Positions 54,330 through 63,013 of a stretch of 64,000 nucleotides of DNA are shown in pieces. The stretch is from contig NZ_BJCL01000012.1 of NCBI RefSeq assembly GCF_005403045.1, forward strand, positions 62,001-126,000, given 5' to 3'. Numbering within the stretch: the stretch's first letter is position 1; every line of letters begins with the position of its first letter. The DNA is from Pseudaquabacterium pictum (GTDB lineage Bacteria > Pseudomonadota > Gammaproteobacteria > Burkholderiales > Burkholderiaceae_C). The position numbers and the translations under genes are program-made. The notes under the pieces are model-generated. The model saw nothing but the letters and a program-made list of their open reading frames with translations, was not told the DNA's origin and searched no databases.

Positions 54330-55124
54330 ATGCGCTTTGTCGTCTTCAACCAGAAGGGCGGGGTGGGCAAGTCCACCATCACCTGCAACCTGGCCGCCAT
54401 CAGCGCCCAGCAGGGGCTGCGCACCCTGGTGGTCGATCTCGACCCGCAGGGCAACAGCACCCGCTACCTGCTGGGCGCCGGTGCCGACGAGGACCGCGAC
54501 ACCGCGGCCGAGTTCTTCGACCAGACGTTGAAGTTCACCCTGCGCAACCAGGACACCGACGAGTTCATCACCGCCACGCCGTTCGAGCACCTGGACCTGC
54601 TGCCGTCCAGCCCGAAGCTGGAAGAACTGCATTCGAAGCTGGAGTCGCGCTACAAGATTTACAAGCTGCGCGATGCGCTGGACGCGCTGGGCGCGCGTTA
54701 CGACCGCATCTACATCGACACGCCGCCGGCGCTGAACTTCTACACCCGCTCCGCGCTGATCGCCGCCCAGGGCTGCCTGATCCCGTTCGACTGCGACGAC
54801 TTCTCACGCCGGGCGCTGTACGCGCTGCTGGAGAGCGTGCAGGAGATTCAGGCGGACCACAACAAGGCGCTGAAGGTGACCGGCATCGTGGTCAACCAGT
54901 TCCAGCCGCGGGCCAATCTGCCGCAGCAACTGGTGCAGGAGCTGATCGACGAGGGCCTGCCGGTGCTGCAGCCCTACCTGAGCGCCAGCGTGAAGATCAA
55001 GGAATCGCACCAGCGCGCGCTGCCGATGGTGCACCTGGACGCCCGCCACAAGCTGACGCAGGAATACCTGGCGCTGCATGCCGCGCTGCAGCCGGCGCCG
55101 GCGCGGCGCAAGGCCGCGCGCTGA
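54330..55124 (+). CDS. ParA-family ATPase
   Basis: The 264-residue deviant Walker-A ATPase begins at once with FVVFNQKGGVGKSTITCNLAAIS, has VDLDPQGNSTRYLLG and YIDTPPALNFYTRSAL, and ends in a basic tail (RRKAAR). GGGAG lies 9 bp before the start. No parB follows, so it is an orphan ParA of the type that positions cargo such as protein clusters or plasmid-like DNA; the real cargo is unknown. Confidence 0.92.
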   Translation: MRFVVFNQKGGVGKSTITCNLAAISAQQGLRTLVVDLDPQGNSTRYLLGAGADEDRDTAAEFFDQTLKFTLRNQDTDEFITATPFEHLDLLPSSPKLEELHSKLESRYKIYKLRDALDALGARYDRIYIDTPPALNFYTRSALIAAQGCLIPFDCDDFSRRALYALLESVQEIQADHNKALKVTGIVVNQFQPRANLPQQLVQELIDEGLPVLQPYLSASVKIKESHQRALPMVHLDARHKLTQEYLALHAALQPAPARRKAAR

Positions 55125-55148
55125 GCCTGGCCGGGCTGAGTCCGCTCT

Positions 55149-55631
55149 TCAGTGGGCCTGGCGGACGAAGCGCTTGTCGAACCACTCGCTGAGCATGCGC
55201 TGCTCGTAGGGCAGGCGCTCGGTGCCGCCGGCACGGGTGCTGCGCATCAGGTAGGCCATGTCGCTGACCACCTCCTGGCCCTCGGCCAGCACGCGGCCGC
55301 CGTCGCGCAGGGTGTAGCGCAGGCTGATGCGGGGCCAGTCGGGGTGCTGGCCCATCACCCGCACGTCCTGCATGCGGCGGGTGGTGGGCTCGATCTCGCC
55401 GGCCAGGTCGATGTCGGTGATGGCCAGGGTCAGCGACTGGTTGGCCGGCAGGCGTTCGGCCGCCAGTGTCTGCAGGATGCCGCGCAGGGCCGTCTGCACC
55501 GCGGTGGCATCGGAACGCGGGCCGACATCGGTGTAGCGGTCGGGTTGCTCGAACTGCACCTCCACCGTCCCGGCGTGGGCCAGGCCGGCGCACAGCAGGG
55601 CGGCGGACATCAGGGCGATGGGCTTGCGCAT
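55149..55631 (-). CDS. DUF3016 family secreted protein
   Basis: The 160-residue protein has a signal peptide (ALMSAALLCAGLAHA) and the DUF3016 body: VEVQFEQPDRYTDVG, LPANQSLTLAITDIDLAGEIEP, the turn WPRISLRYTL, and the end EQRMLSEWFDKRFV. Its role is unknown; it is probably periplasmic. It is the last gene of a minus-strand group with the ferredoxin and DUF938 genes. Confidence 0.85.
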   Translation of the reverse strand: MRKPIALMSAALLCAGLAHAGTVEVQFEQPDRYTDVGPRSDATAVQTALRGILQTLAAERLPANQSLTLAITDIDLAGEIEPTTRRMQDVRVMGQHPDWPRISLRYTLRDGGRVLAEGQEVVSDMAYLMRSTRAGGTERLPYEQRMLSEWFDKRFVRQAH

Positions 55632-55651
55632 GGTGGGGCTCCTGAACAGGC

Positions 55652-55996
55652 TCAGACAGCGGAATTGTCTGCCCGGGATGGACCGGCTGCCCGCGGGAGA
55701 AGTTCCACCGCGCCGGGGGCCAGCAGCGTCAGGTCGCTGTCGGCGCAGGCCACGCAGGGCAGCACCCAGCCCTCGGCCTGTTCCTCGGCCAGCAGGCCGG
55801 GCCAGTCGATGCGGTGGTGCGCCCGGCCATCGGCCAGCCGCGCCATGCAGGCCCGGCAGGTGCCGTTGCGGCAGGACCTGGGCAGGCGCACGCCGGCGTC
55901 CAGCGCGGCCTGCAGCAGGGTCTGGCCGGCGGGCACCGGCACGCGCCAGCCACCCGGCAGCACGGTCATCCAGTGCGTCGGGGTGGCGTCGCTCAT
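55652..55996 (-). CDS. 2Fe-2S ferredoxin-like protein
   Basis: The 114-residue protein has the plant-type 2Fe-2S pattern: PRSCRNGTCRACMARL, then a further cysteine in WVLPCVACADSD. It begins VLPGGWRVPVPAGQTLLQAALDAGVRLP. An electron-carrier role is likely; the partner is unknown. Its ATG at 55996 overlaps the stop of the DUF938 gene by 4 bp. Confidence 0.9.
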   Translation of the reverse strand: MSDATPTHWMTVLPGGWRVPVPAGQTLLQAALDAGVRLPRSCRNGTCRACMARLADGRAHHRIDWPGLLAEEQAEGWVLPCVACADSDLTLLAPGAVELLPRAAGPSRADNSAV

Positions 55997-56610
55997 GCGC
56001 GGCGGAACACCAGCAGCAGGTTGTTGGCCGGCATGTCCAGCCGCTGCAGCCATTGCAGGCCGGCCGCGGCGGCCTCGGCCTGCACCGCATGCAGCCAGCG
56101 CACGCCCCAGGCGGGGTTGCGGGCCTGCAGGTCGGCGTCGAAGGCGGTGTTGCCGGGCGACGGCGCCTCACCGTCGACGAAGTACGGCCCGTAGGTGAGC
56201 AGCAGCCCGCCGGGCACCAGCCACTGCGCCGCACCCTCCATCAACGCGGTGCAGCAGGCCCAGGGGGCGATGTGCAGCATGTTGGCGCAGTACACGGCAT
56301 CGAAGCGCTGGTGAGGCGGCAGCGGCCAGGGCTGCTGCAGCACATCCAGCTGCAGCGGCGGCAGCAGGCCGGGGGAGGGCTGCTGCTGCGCCCAGGCGTT
56401 GATCGAGGCCAGCGCCCCGGCGGACGGGTCGGTGGGCTGCCACTGCCAGCCGGTCAGGCCGGCAGCGCAGTGCGCGGCATGCTGGCCGGTGCCGGCGGCG
56501 ATCTCCAGCAGCCTGCCTGCCGGCGGCAGCAGTTGCTGCAAGGCCGCCAGGATCGGGCCCTTGTTGCGTTCGGCCGCGGGGCTGGTCTGGGCCTGGGAAG
56601 TGAACGGCAT
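55993..56610 (-). CDS. DUF938 family SAM-dependent methyltransferase-like protein
   Basis: The 205-residue protein shows the DUF938 pattern: SPAAERNKGPILAAL, the SAM-binding LLEIAAGTGQHAAH, WQPTDPSAGALASI, FDAVYCANMLHIAPW, LLTYGPYFVDG and the DADLQARNPAWGVR motif. The substrate is unknown. The ferredoxin gene overlaps its end by 4 bp. Confidence 0.92.
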   Translation of the reverse strand: MPFTSQAQTSPAAERNKGPILAALQQLLPPAGRLLEIAAGTGQHAAHCAAGLTGWQWQPTDPSAGALASINAWAQQQPSPGLLPPLQLDVLQQPWPLPPHQRFDAVYCANMLHIAPWACCTALMEGAAQWLVPGGLLLTYGPYFVDGEAPSPGNTAFDADLQARNPAWGVRWLHAVQAEAAAAGLQWLQRLDMPANNLLLVFRRA

Positions 56611-56658
56611 GCCAGCCAGTCTGCCATGGCTGCAGGCGCACCCCTTGGGCGGTGCCGG

Positions 56659-57318
56659 TCAGGCCAGCACAGGCCAGGCGCGCGCGGCAATCCAGCCGGC
56701 AAGCAGGACCAGGTGGCCGACCACCGTCGCCCAGTACGTGTGGCGGAAGGCGGGCTTGCGCGACTTGTGGCGCAGCAGCTGTTGCGCCCACCAGGCCGCG
56801 GGCCAGCCACCGGCCAGCGACAGCATGTGCAGGGTGTTCTCCTGCACCCGCCAGGCACCCCGCTGCGCGGCATCCTTGTCATGCCAGTACAGCCAGAACG
56901 TGACGAGGTTCAGCGCCGGCAGCAGCGCCAGCGCCATGGCCGGCAGGGCCGCTCTCACGACACCGGTGGCGAGCAGCGCCAGTTCCAGCGCCAGTGCTGC
57001 GAGGAACAGCGGAAGGCTGGCGCTCGGCGTGCCGGGCGCGTGGCGGGTGTCGCGCGCGGCGGGGGCGATCGCGGGGCGTGGAGTGCGGGAGGCGGTGCTG
57101 GCCGAGGCCTGGCCGACCGGGCGCACCGCCATCGCGCGTGGGCCCTTGCCACCGACATGGATCTCTTCGAACGTGACGGCCAGGCCCACCCTTGGAGGGC
57201 CCTGGCGCCGGTCGAAGTCACGGACGTGGAAAAAGACATCGGCAGGTGACTGCGGGCTGTGCAGAAAGCCGAAGCCCCGGTCTGGATCGAAACGTTGGAC
57301 AGTGCCGATGCGTTGCAT
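56659..57318 (-). CDS. Cold-shock domain fused to DUF1294 membrane domain
   Basis: The 219-residue protein has an N-terminal cold-shock domain (GTVQRFDPDRGFGFLHS, DVFFHVRDF), a linker of about 40 residues and a C-terminal DUF1294 domain with four membrane helices and the motif YWHDKDAAQRGAWRVQENTLHMLSLAGGWPAAWWAQQ. This fusion is well known in proteobacteria; function is not. RNP1 has FGFLHS in place of FGFI. Confidence 0.93.
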   Translation of the reverse strand: MQRIGTVQRFDPDRGFGFLHSPQSPADVFFHVRDFDRRQGPPRVGLAVTFEEIHVGGKGPRAMAVRPVGQASASTASRTPRPAIAPAARDTRHAPGTPSASLPLFLAALALELALLATGVVRAALPAMALALLPALNLVTFWLYWHDKDAAQRGAWRVQENTLHMLSLAGGWPAAWWAQQLLRHKSRKPAFRHTYWATVVGHLVLLAGWIAARAWPVLA

Positions 57319-57395
57319 GCCGTGCGCGCCTGGTTTGCAGGCGCCACATTCTGCAGGCGGACCGCCGACAATCCGTGCTTTTGGTGTGGCATCCG

Positions 57396-57635
57396 ATGCA
57401 AACCCTCTCGTTTGAACTGCGCGGCGAATTCATCACTCTCGACCGCCTGCTCAAGGCCACCGGCATCGCGCCCAGCGGCGGGGCGGCCAAGGCCCTGGTG
57501 GCCGAGGGCCGGGTGCAGGTGGACGGCCGCGATGAACTGCGCAAGACCGCCAAGCTGCGCGCCGGCCAGGTGGTGGCGCTGACCGGCGTGCGCATCACAC
57601 TGCTGTCGCCGGAGGCGGACGCGCCACCCGGCTGA
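57396..57635 (+). CDS. S4-domain RNA-binding protein (YbcJ-like)
   Basis: The 79-residue protein is a lone S4 domain: FELRGEFITLDRLLKATGIAPSGGAAKALVAEGRVQVDGRDELRKTAKLRAGQVV. YbcJ-like proteins bind RNA and may associate with ribosomes. ATG 57396 is used. A strong terminator follows. Confidence 0.9.
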   Translation: MQTLSFELRGEFITLDRLLKATGIAPSGGAAKALVAEGRVQVDGRDELRKTAKLRAGQVVALTGVRITLLSPEADAPPG

Positions 57636-57657
57636 CATCGGCGAGAATGCGGACCAG

Positions 57658-57693
57658 AACGCCGGCTTCGTGCCCCCGAAGCCGGCGTTTTCC
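57658..57693 (+). terminator. Terminator after the S4-domain gene
   Basis: AACGCCGGCTTCG (57658-57670) and CGAAGCCGGCGTT (57677-57689) form a perfect 13-bp stem with a 6-nt loop, followed by TTCC. Confidence 0.8.
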
Positions 57694-57721
57694 ATTTCCC
57701 GGGGCCATGTCGAGGACAACC

Positions 57722-58819
57722 ATGTCAAAAAACCTCTCGCGCGCCGCCATTGGCGCGCTGGCAGCCGCTGCACTGTCTGCAGCCATACCCGTCGCCAGCC
57801 AGGCCCAGCCGGCCGCACCGCTGCAGGCCTGCTTCGTGCACGTGAGCCCGGTCGGCCAGGCCGGCTGGACCTACCAGCATGACCTGGGCCGCCAGGCGAT
57901 GGAGCAGGCGCTGGGTGCCAGGGTGCGCACCCGCACCGTGGAAGCGGTGCCCGAGGGCCCCGACAGCGAGCGGGTGATGCGCGACCTGGCCGCCCAGGGC
58001 TGCGGCCTGGTCTTCGCCACCAGCTTCGGCTACCTGGAGCCGGCATTGCGGGTGGCGGCCGACTTTCCGGCGGTGAAGTTCGAGCATGCCGGCGGCTACA
58101 AGACCGCGCCCAACCTCAACACCTACAACGCCCGCTACTACGAGGCCCGCTGGCTGGCTGGCTGGCTGGCCGGGCGGCAGAGCAAGGCCGGCGTGGCCGG
58201 CTACGTGGCCGGCTTCCCGGTGCCCGAGGTGGTGCAGGGCATCAATGCCTTCACCCTGGGCATGCGGGCGGCCAATCCCAAGGCCGAGGTGCGGGTGGTC
58301 TGGTTGAACGCCTGGTTCGACCCGCCGCGCGAGCGCGAGGCCGCGCTGACCCTGGTCAACCAGGGTGCCGACGTGCTGACCAACCACAGCGGCTCGCCCG
58401 CCGTGCCCCAGGTGGCCGAGGAGAAGGGCGTGCTGCTGCTGGCCTACCAGAGCGACATGGCCCGCTTTGCGCCCAAGGCGCAGCTGGCCGCCGTCACCCA
58501 CCACTGGGGCGGCCACTACACCCGGGTGGTGCAGTCGGTGCTGGACGGGCGCTGGTCGAACAAGCCGGTGTGGGGCGGCATGGCCGACGGCCTGGTGCGC
58601 CTGAGTGCGGTGAGCCCGGCACTGCCTGCCGAGGTGAAGGCCGGGCTGGCGCAGCGCCAGCAGGCGATGGTGGCAGGCCAGCTGCTGCCGTTTGCGGCGC
58701 CATTGGTGGACAACACCGGCCGGGTGCGCCTGGCCAGCGGTGCGCTGGACGATGCCGGCATCAGCCGCATGGACTGGCTGGTGCAGGGCGTGGCCGGCAG
58801 CGTGCCGGCTGCGCGCTGA
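57722..58819 (+). CDS. BMP-family substrate-binding protein (purine/nucleoside type)
   Basis: The 365-residue periplasmic binding protein has a signal peptide (IGALAAAALSAAIPVASQAQ) and the BMP-family body: FVHVSPVGQAGWTYQHDLGRQAM, FATSFGYLEPALRVAADFPAVKFEHAGGYKT, GYVAGFPVPEVVQGINAFTLG, VVWLNAWFDPPREREAAL, DVLTNHSGSPAVPQVAEE. These proteins deliver nucleosides or purines to ABC transporters. No ATPase or permease genes of that transporter are beside it, so they lie outside or it acts alone. Confidence 0.92.
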   Translation: MSKNLSRAAIGALAAAALSAAIPVASQAQPAAPLQACFVHVSPVGQAGWTYQHDLGRQAMEQALGARVRTRTVEAVPEGPDSERVMRDLAAQGCGLVFATSFGYLEPALRVAADFPAVKFEHAGGYKTAPNLNTYNARYYEARWLAGWLAGRQSKAGVAGYVAGFPVPEVVQGINAFTLGMRAANPKAEVRVVWLNAWFDPPREREAALTLVNQGADVLTNHSGSPAVPQVAEEKGVLLLAYQSDMARFAPKAQLAAVTHHWGGHYTRVVQSVLDGRWSNKPVWGGMADGLVRLSAVSPALPAEVKAGLAQRQQAMVAGQLLPFAAPLVDNTGRVRLASGALDDAGISRMDWLVQGVAGSVPAAR

Positions 58820-58822
58820 GGT

Positions 58823-59416
58823 TCACCAATCCGCCGGCTGCACGAAGGCGGGGTGGGTCAGTTCCAGCAGGTGGTGGTCGCGCCAGGCGCCGTCGATGAA
58901 CAGGTAGCTGCGCGCCAGGCCGATCTGTGCAAAGCCCAGCCGCGCCAGCACCGCCAGGCTGCGGTGGTTCTCGGGCCGCACCGCGGCCTGGATGCGGTGC
59001 AGGTTCAGCCGCGGCGAGAAGGCCTCGTCGATGACGCGACGCAGCGCCTCGTGCATCAGGCCGCGGCCCTGGCAGCCGGCGTCCAGCGCGTAGCCCAGGT
59101 GGCAGCTCTGGAAGGCGCCGCGCACCAGGCTGGACAGGTGCACCTGGCCGATCACCCGGCCCGGCGTGCCGGCCGGCAGCAGCCACCAGCGCAGCGCGCG
59201 GCCGGTGGCGAAGGCCTCGGCACCATCGGCCAGGGCCTGGGCGATGCGCTCGGGCGCGGCATGGTCGGCCGGCAGCGGCGGATCCCAGGGTGCGAAATGG
59301 GCGGCGTTGCGGCGGTAGAAGTCCGCCACCGCCGCCACCTGCGGGCTGCCGGGCGTGGCATCGGGCGCCTGCAGCAGCAGGCGGGCGGTGTGCAGTTGCT
59401 GGTGGGCGGCGGTCAC
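58823..59416 (-). CDS. GNAT acetyltransferase (RimJ/RimL type)
   Basis: The 197-residue protein matches RimJ-type N-acetyltransferases: LHTARLLLQAP, IGQVHLSSLVRGAFQSCHLGYALDAGCQGRGLMHEAL (acetyl-CoA loop QGRG) and ENHRSLAVLARLGFAQIGLARSYLFIDGAWRDHHLLEL. It starts at GTG 59416. Its target (ribosomal protein or other) is unknown. It is convergent with the BMP gene, only 3 bp apart. Confidence 0.93.
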   Translation of the reverse strand: MTAAHQQLHTARLLLQAPDATPGSPQVAAVADFYRRNAAHFAPWDPPLPADHAAPERIAQALADGAEAFATGRALRWWLLPAGTPGRVIGQVHLSSLVRGAFQSCHLGYALDAGCQGRGLMHEALRRVIDEAFSPRLNLHRIQAAVRPENHRSLAVLARLGFAQIGLARSYLFIDGAWRDHHLLELTHPAFVQPADW

Positions 59417-59433
59417 GCCGCCAATCTACCCGC

Positions 59434-60300
59434 TCAGGCCGGCAGTGCGGCGGTGTCCAACCGCTCGGCGAGGGAGGCCGCGCCGGCCCCGAAGGCATAG
59501 GCGTCCATGCCCAGGCAGCCGTAGGTGAGGCTGCTGTGGATGCGCACACCGGTCGGCTCGGCACCGGCCGCACCGGCAGCCACGTAGAACGGCAGCAGGT
59601 GCTCGTCGGTGGGGTGCATCAGCACCGCATGCGGCGCCTGCTGGCGGTAATCGGCCAGGGCCGGCCAGTCGGCACGGGCGCTGCGCTCGGCAAACCAGCT
59701 GCGGAAGGCGGCGCTCTGCGGGATCTCCGGCGCGTCCAGCGCCGGCCGGGCGCCGCTGCCGAACAGCAGGCGCAGGTTGTGGGTGATGCTGCCGGTGCCG
59801 TAGACCAGCACGCCCTGCTGCGTCAGCGGCGCCAGCGCCTGTCCCAGGGCCAGCAGCTGGGCCGGGCTCCAGTTCGGCGGAAAGGCCAGCGGCAGCACGG
59901 GGATGTCGGCCTCGCGCCAGATGAAGCGCAGCGGCGCCCAGATGCCGTGGTCCAGGCCGCCCTCGTCGACCTGGTGCACCGGCAGGCCGGCGGACTGCAG
60001 CAGACCGGCGACCTGCTGCGCCAGGGCCGGCGCGCCGGGCGCGTCGTAGCGCAGCTGGTACAGCGGCTCGGGGAAGCCGCCGAAGTCATGCACCGTGGTG
60101 TGCCGGGCCGCGGCCATCAGCAATGGCTCCCGGGCCAGCGAGTGGGCCGAGACGGCCAGGATGGCGCGCGGCCGGTGAGCGCCCGACAGCACGGCGCCCA
60201 GCCGCTGCCAGAACGGGCCGACCTCGCCTGGCTCCAGCGCGGTCATCGGCGAGCCGTGGGACAGGAAGAGCGGCGCCAGCGGGGTGGGGGTGGTGTCCAT
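59434..60300 (-). CDS. DODA-type extradiol ring-cleavage dioxygenase (YgiD-like)
   Basis: The 288-residue protein is a class III extradiol dioxygenase of the 4,5-DOPA type: LFLSHGSPMTAL, ILAVSAHSL, FGGFPEPLYQLRYDAPG, DEGGLDHGIWAPL, GTGSITHNLR and HPTDEHLLPFYVAAGAA, which include the metal-binding His residues. YgiD opens catechol rings; the natural substrate is unclear. The ATG at 60300 is preferred. Confidence 0.94.
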   Translation of the reverse strand: MDTTPTPLAPLFLSHGSPMTALEPGEVGPFWQRLGAVLSGAHRPRAILAVSAHSLAREPLLMAAARHTTVHDFGGFPEPLYQLRYDAPGAPALAQQVAGLLQSAGLPVHQVDEGGLDHGIWAPLRFIWREADIPVLPLAFPPNWSPAQLLALGQALAPLTQQGVLVYGTGSITHNLRLLFGSGARPALDAPEIPQSAAFRSWFAERSARADWPALADYRQQAPHAVLMHPTDEHLLPFYVAAGAAGAEPTGVRIHSSLTYGCLGMDAYAFGAGAASLAERLDTAALPA

Positions 60301-60433
60301 GCCGCTGATTACAGCAGCGCCCGGCCGCACCGGGGTTCACCGCCGCTGCATGCCGGGTTCAAACCGGCTGGGGGTGGCGGGCCTTTGCTGCGCTGCCGCA
60401 GTCTCGGCGGGCGGCTGGTGTACCGTGCCGCCC

Positions 60434-62986
60434 ATGCAAACCCATGCGCTGCAGATTTCGGTGTTCGGCCTGGCCTGGCGCCAGGGCTGGCGTGACTTCC
60501 GGGCCGGTGAGCTGCGCCTGCTGATGGTGGCGGTGATGCTGGCCGTGGCCGCCCTGACCGCCGTGGGCTTCTTCGCCAGCCGGCTGGAGGCCGCGCTGGC
60601 GCGCGACGCCGGCGCGCTGCTGGGCGGCGACGCGGTGGTGGCCAGCGACAAGCCGCCGCTGCCGGCCTTTGCCGAGCGTGCCCGGGCGTTGGGCCTGCAG
60701 CAGGCCACCAGCACCAGCTTCCCGAGCATGGCGCGGGCGCTGGATGAGCAGGGCGGCGAGGCGCGCCTGGTGTCGGTGAAGGCCGTGAGCAGCAGCTACC
60801 CGCTGCGCGGCCAGCTGCGCCTGCGCGACCGCGCCGACGGCCCGGTGCTGACCGTGGCCGCCGCGCCGGAGCCCGGCACGGTGTGGGTGGAGGCCGGCGT
60901 GCTCGACACGCTGCAGATCCACCTCGGCGACAAGCTGCTGCTGGGCGACCAGCGCTTCACCATCACCCGGGTGGTGGTGCAGGAGCCCGACCGCGGCAGC
61001 GGCTTCCTCGGCTTCTCGCCCCGGGTGCTGATGCGCGACAGCGACCTGGCCGCCACCGGGCTGATCCAGCCGGCCAGCCGCGTCACCTACCGGCTGATGG
61101 TGGCCGCCAACGGCAACCGTGGCGCCGCCGACACCGGTGTGCGCGAGTTCCTGCGCTGGGCCGATGCCCAGGTGGCCGACGGCAAGCTGCGCGGCGTGCG
61201 CACCGAATCGCTGGAGAGCGGCCGGCCCGAGATGCAGCAGACGCTGGACCGGGCCAAGCGCTTCCTGAACCTGGTGGCGCTGCTGGCCGCGCTGCTGGCG
61301 GCGGTGGCGGTGGCAATTGCCGCGCGCGACTACGCCCAGCGCCACCTGGACGACTGCGCCATGCTGCGGGTGCTGGGCACGCCGCAGCGGGCGATGGCCG
61401 GGGCCTATGCGCTGTCGCTGGGCGTGGTGGGGCTGATCGCCAGCGTGGGCGGCGTGGCGCTGGGCTTCGCGGTGCACTTCGTCTTCGTCAGCCTGCTGGC
61501 CGGCCTGCTGGATGCGCAGCTGCCACCTGCCACCGCCATGCCGGCGCTGTTCGGCCTGGGCGTGGGCATGACCTTGCTGGTGGCCTTCGGCCTGCCGCCG
61601 GTGCTGCAGCTGGCGCGGGTGCCGCCGCTGCGGGTGATCCGGCGGGACCTGGGCCAGCCGCGCGCGGCCTCGGCTGGCGTGCTGATCGCCGGCACGGCCG
61701 GCTTCGCGGCGCTGCTGGTGGCGGCCTCGTCCGATCTGCGCATGGGCCTGCTGGCAGTGGGCGGGTTTGCCGCGGCGGTGGCGGTGTTCGCGGTGCTGGC
61801 CTGGTTGGCCGTCTGGCTGCTGCGCCGGCTGGTGCCGCAGGCGGGCGCGCCGCGCTGGCTGGGCCTGGCCACGCGCCAGCTGGCGGCGCGGCCGGCGCTG
61901 GTGGTGCTGCAGGTGTCGGCGCTGGCCGTGGGCCTGCTGGCGCTGATGCTGCTGGTGCTGCTGCGCACCGACCTGATCAGCGCCTGGCGCGCCGCCACGC
62001 CGGCCGATGCGCCCAACCGCTTCGTCATCAACCTGCAGCCCGAGCAGGGCGAGGCCTTCCAGGCCGCGCTGAAGGCCGCCGGCGTGGCCCGCTACGACTG
62101 GTACCCGATGATCCGCGGCCGGCTGGTGGCCATCAACGGCGCCGCGGTGGCGCCGGGCCGCTACACCGACGACCGCGCCCAGCGCCTGGTCGAGCGCGAG
62201 TTCAACCTCAGCCACGCCGCGCAGATGCCGGCGCACAACCTGCTTGCCAGTGGCGCCTGGGTGCCCGACCAGGCCGACGGCCTGAGCGTGGAAGATGGGC
62301 TGGCCACCACGCTGAGCCTGAAACTGGGCGACAGCCTCACCTTCGACATCGCCGGCATCCAGAAGACCGGCCGCATCACCAGCCTGCGCAAGGTGGACTG
62401 GGGCTCGATGCGGGTGAACTTCTTCGTGATGTTCCCGCTGGCGCGCATGGACGACGTGCCGCTGAGCTACATCAGCGCCTTCCGCGCGCCCGACACGCCG
62501 GGCTTCGACCGGGCGCTGGCGCGGCAGTTTCCCAACCTGACCAATGTCGACCTGTCGGCCAGCCTGGCCCAGGTGCAGAAGGTGCTGGACCAGGTGATCC
62601 GGGCGGTGGAGTTCCTGTTCGGCTTCACGCTGGCGGCGGGCCTGGTGGTGCTGTTTGCCGCGGTGAGCGCCACCCGCGAGAGCCGGGCGCGTGAATACGC
62701 GGTGATGCGCGCCGTGGGCGCCGGCAGCCGGCTGCTGCGCCAGGTGCAGCGGGCCGAGCTGCTGGGCGTGGGCGCGCTGGCTGGCCTGCTGGCCGCGGTG
62801 GCGGCCCTGGTGGTCGGCGGCGTGCTGGCGCGCCAGGTGTTCGAGTTCAGCTGGGCGCCGTCACCCTGGGTGCCGATGTTCGGCGCCGTGGCCGGTGCGC
62901 TGCTGGCGCTGGCGGCCGGCTGGTGGGGCCTGCGCGAGGTGCTGCGCCGGCCGGTGATGGACACCCTGCGCCGGGCAGCCGACTGA
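60434..62986 (+). CDS. FtsX-type ABC transporter permease (YbbP-like)
   Basis: The 850-residue protein has a first membrane helix (LLMVAVMLAVAALTAVGFF, 31-49), a large periplasmic MacB-like domain, a first FtsX membrane block with FLNLVALLAALLAAVAVAIA, a second periplasmic part (from about 520) and a final FtsX block (LFGFTLAAGLVVLFAAV, RAVGAGSRLLRQVQRAE). YbbP works with the ATPase YbbA and a thioesterase. No ATPase gene is seen next to it here. The start at 60434 has an in-frame ATG; no clear ribosome site. Confidence 0.92.
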   Translation: MQTHALQISVFGLAWRQGWRDFRAGELRLLMVAVMLAVAALTAVGFFASRLEAALARDAGALLGGDAVVASDKPPLPAFAERARALGLQQATSTSFPSMARALDEQGGEARLVSVKAVSSSYPLRGQLRLRDRADGPVLTVAAAPEPGTVWVEAGVLDTLQIHLGDKLLLGDQRFTITRVVVQEPDRGSGFLGFSPRVLMRDSDLAATGLIQPASRVTYRLMVAANGNRGAADTGVREFLRWADAQVADGKLRGVRTESLESGRPEMQQTLDRAKRFLNLVALLAALLAAVAVAIAARDYAQRHLDDCAMLRVLGTPQRAMAGAYALSLGVVGLIASVGGVALGFAVHFVFVSLLAGLLDAQLPPATAMPALFGLGVGMTLLVAFGLPPVLQLARVPPLRVIRRDLGQPRAASAGVLIAGTAGFAALLVAASSDLRMGLLAVGGFAAAVAVFAVLAWLAVWLLRRLVPQAGAPRWLGLATRQLAARPALVVLQVSALAVGLLALMLLVLLRTDLISAWRAATPADAPNRFVINLQPEQGEAFQAALKAAGVARYDWYPMIRGRLVAINGAAVAPGRYTDDRAQRLVEREFNLSHAAQMPAHNLLASGAWVPDQADGLSVEDGLATTLSLKLGDSLTFDIAGIQKTGRITSLRKVDWGSMRVNFFVMFPLARMDDVPLSYISAFRAPDTPGFDRALARQFPNLTNVDLSASLAQVQKVLDQVIRAVEFLFGFTLAAGLVVLFAAVSATRESRAREYAVMRAVGAGSRLLRQVQRAELLGVGALAGLLAAVAALVVGGVLARQVFEFSWAPSPWVPMFGAVAGALLALAAGWWGLREVLRRPVMDTLRRAAD

Positions 62987-63013
62987 TCCCCGGCCGATCC
63001 GGCCTGCGGCCGC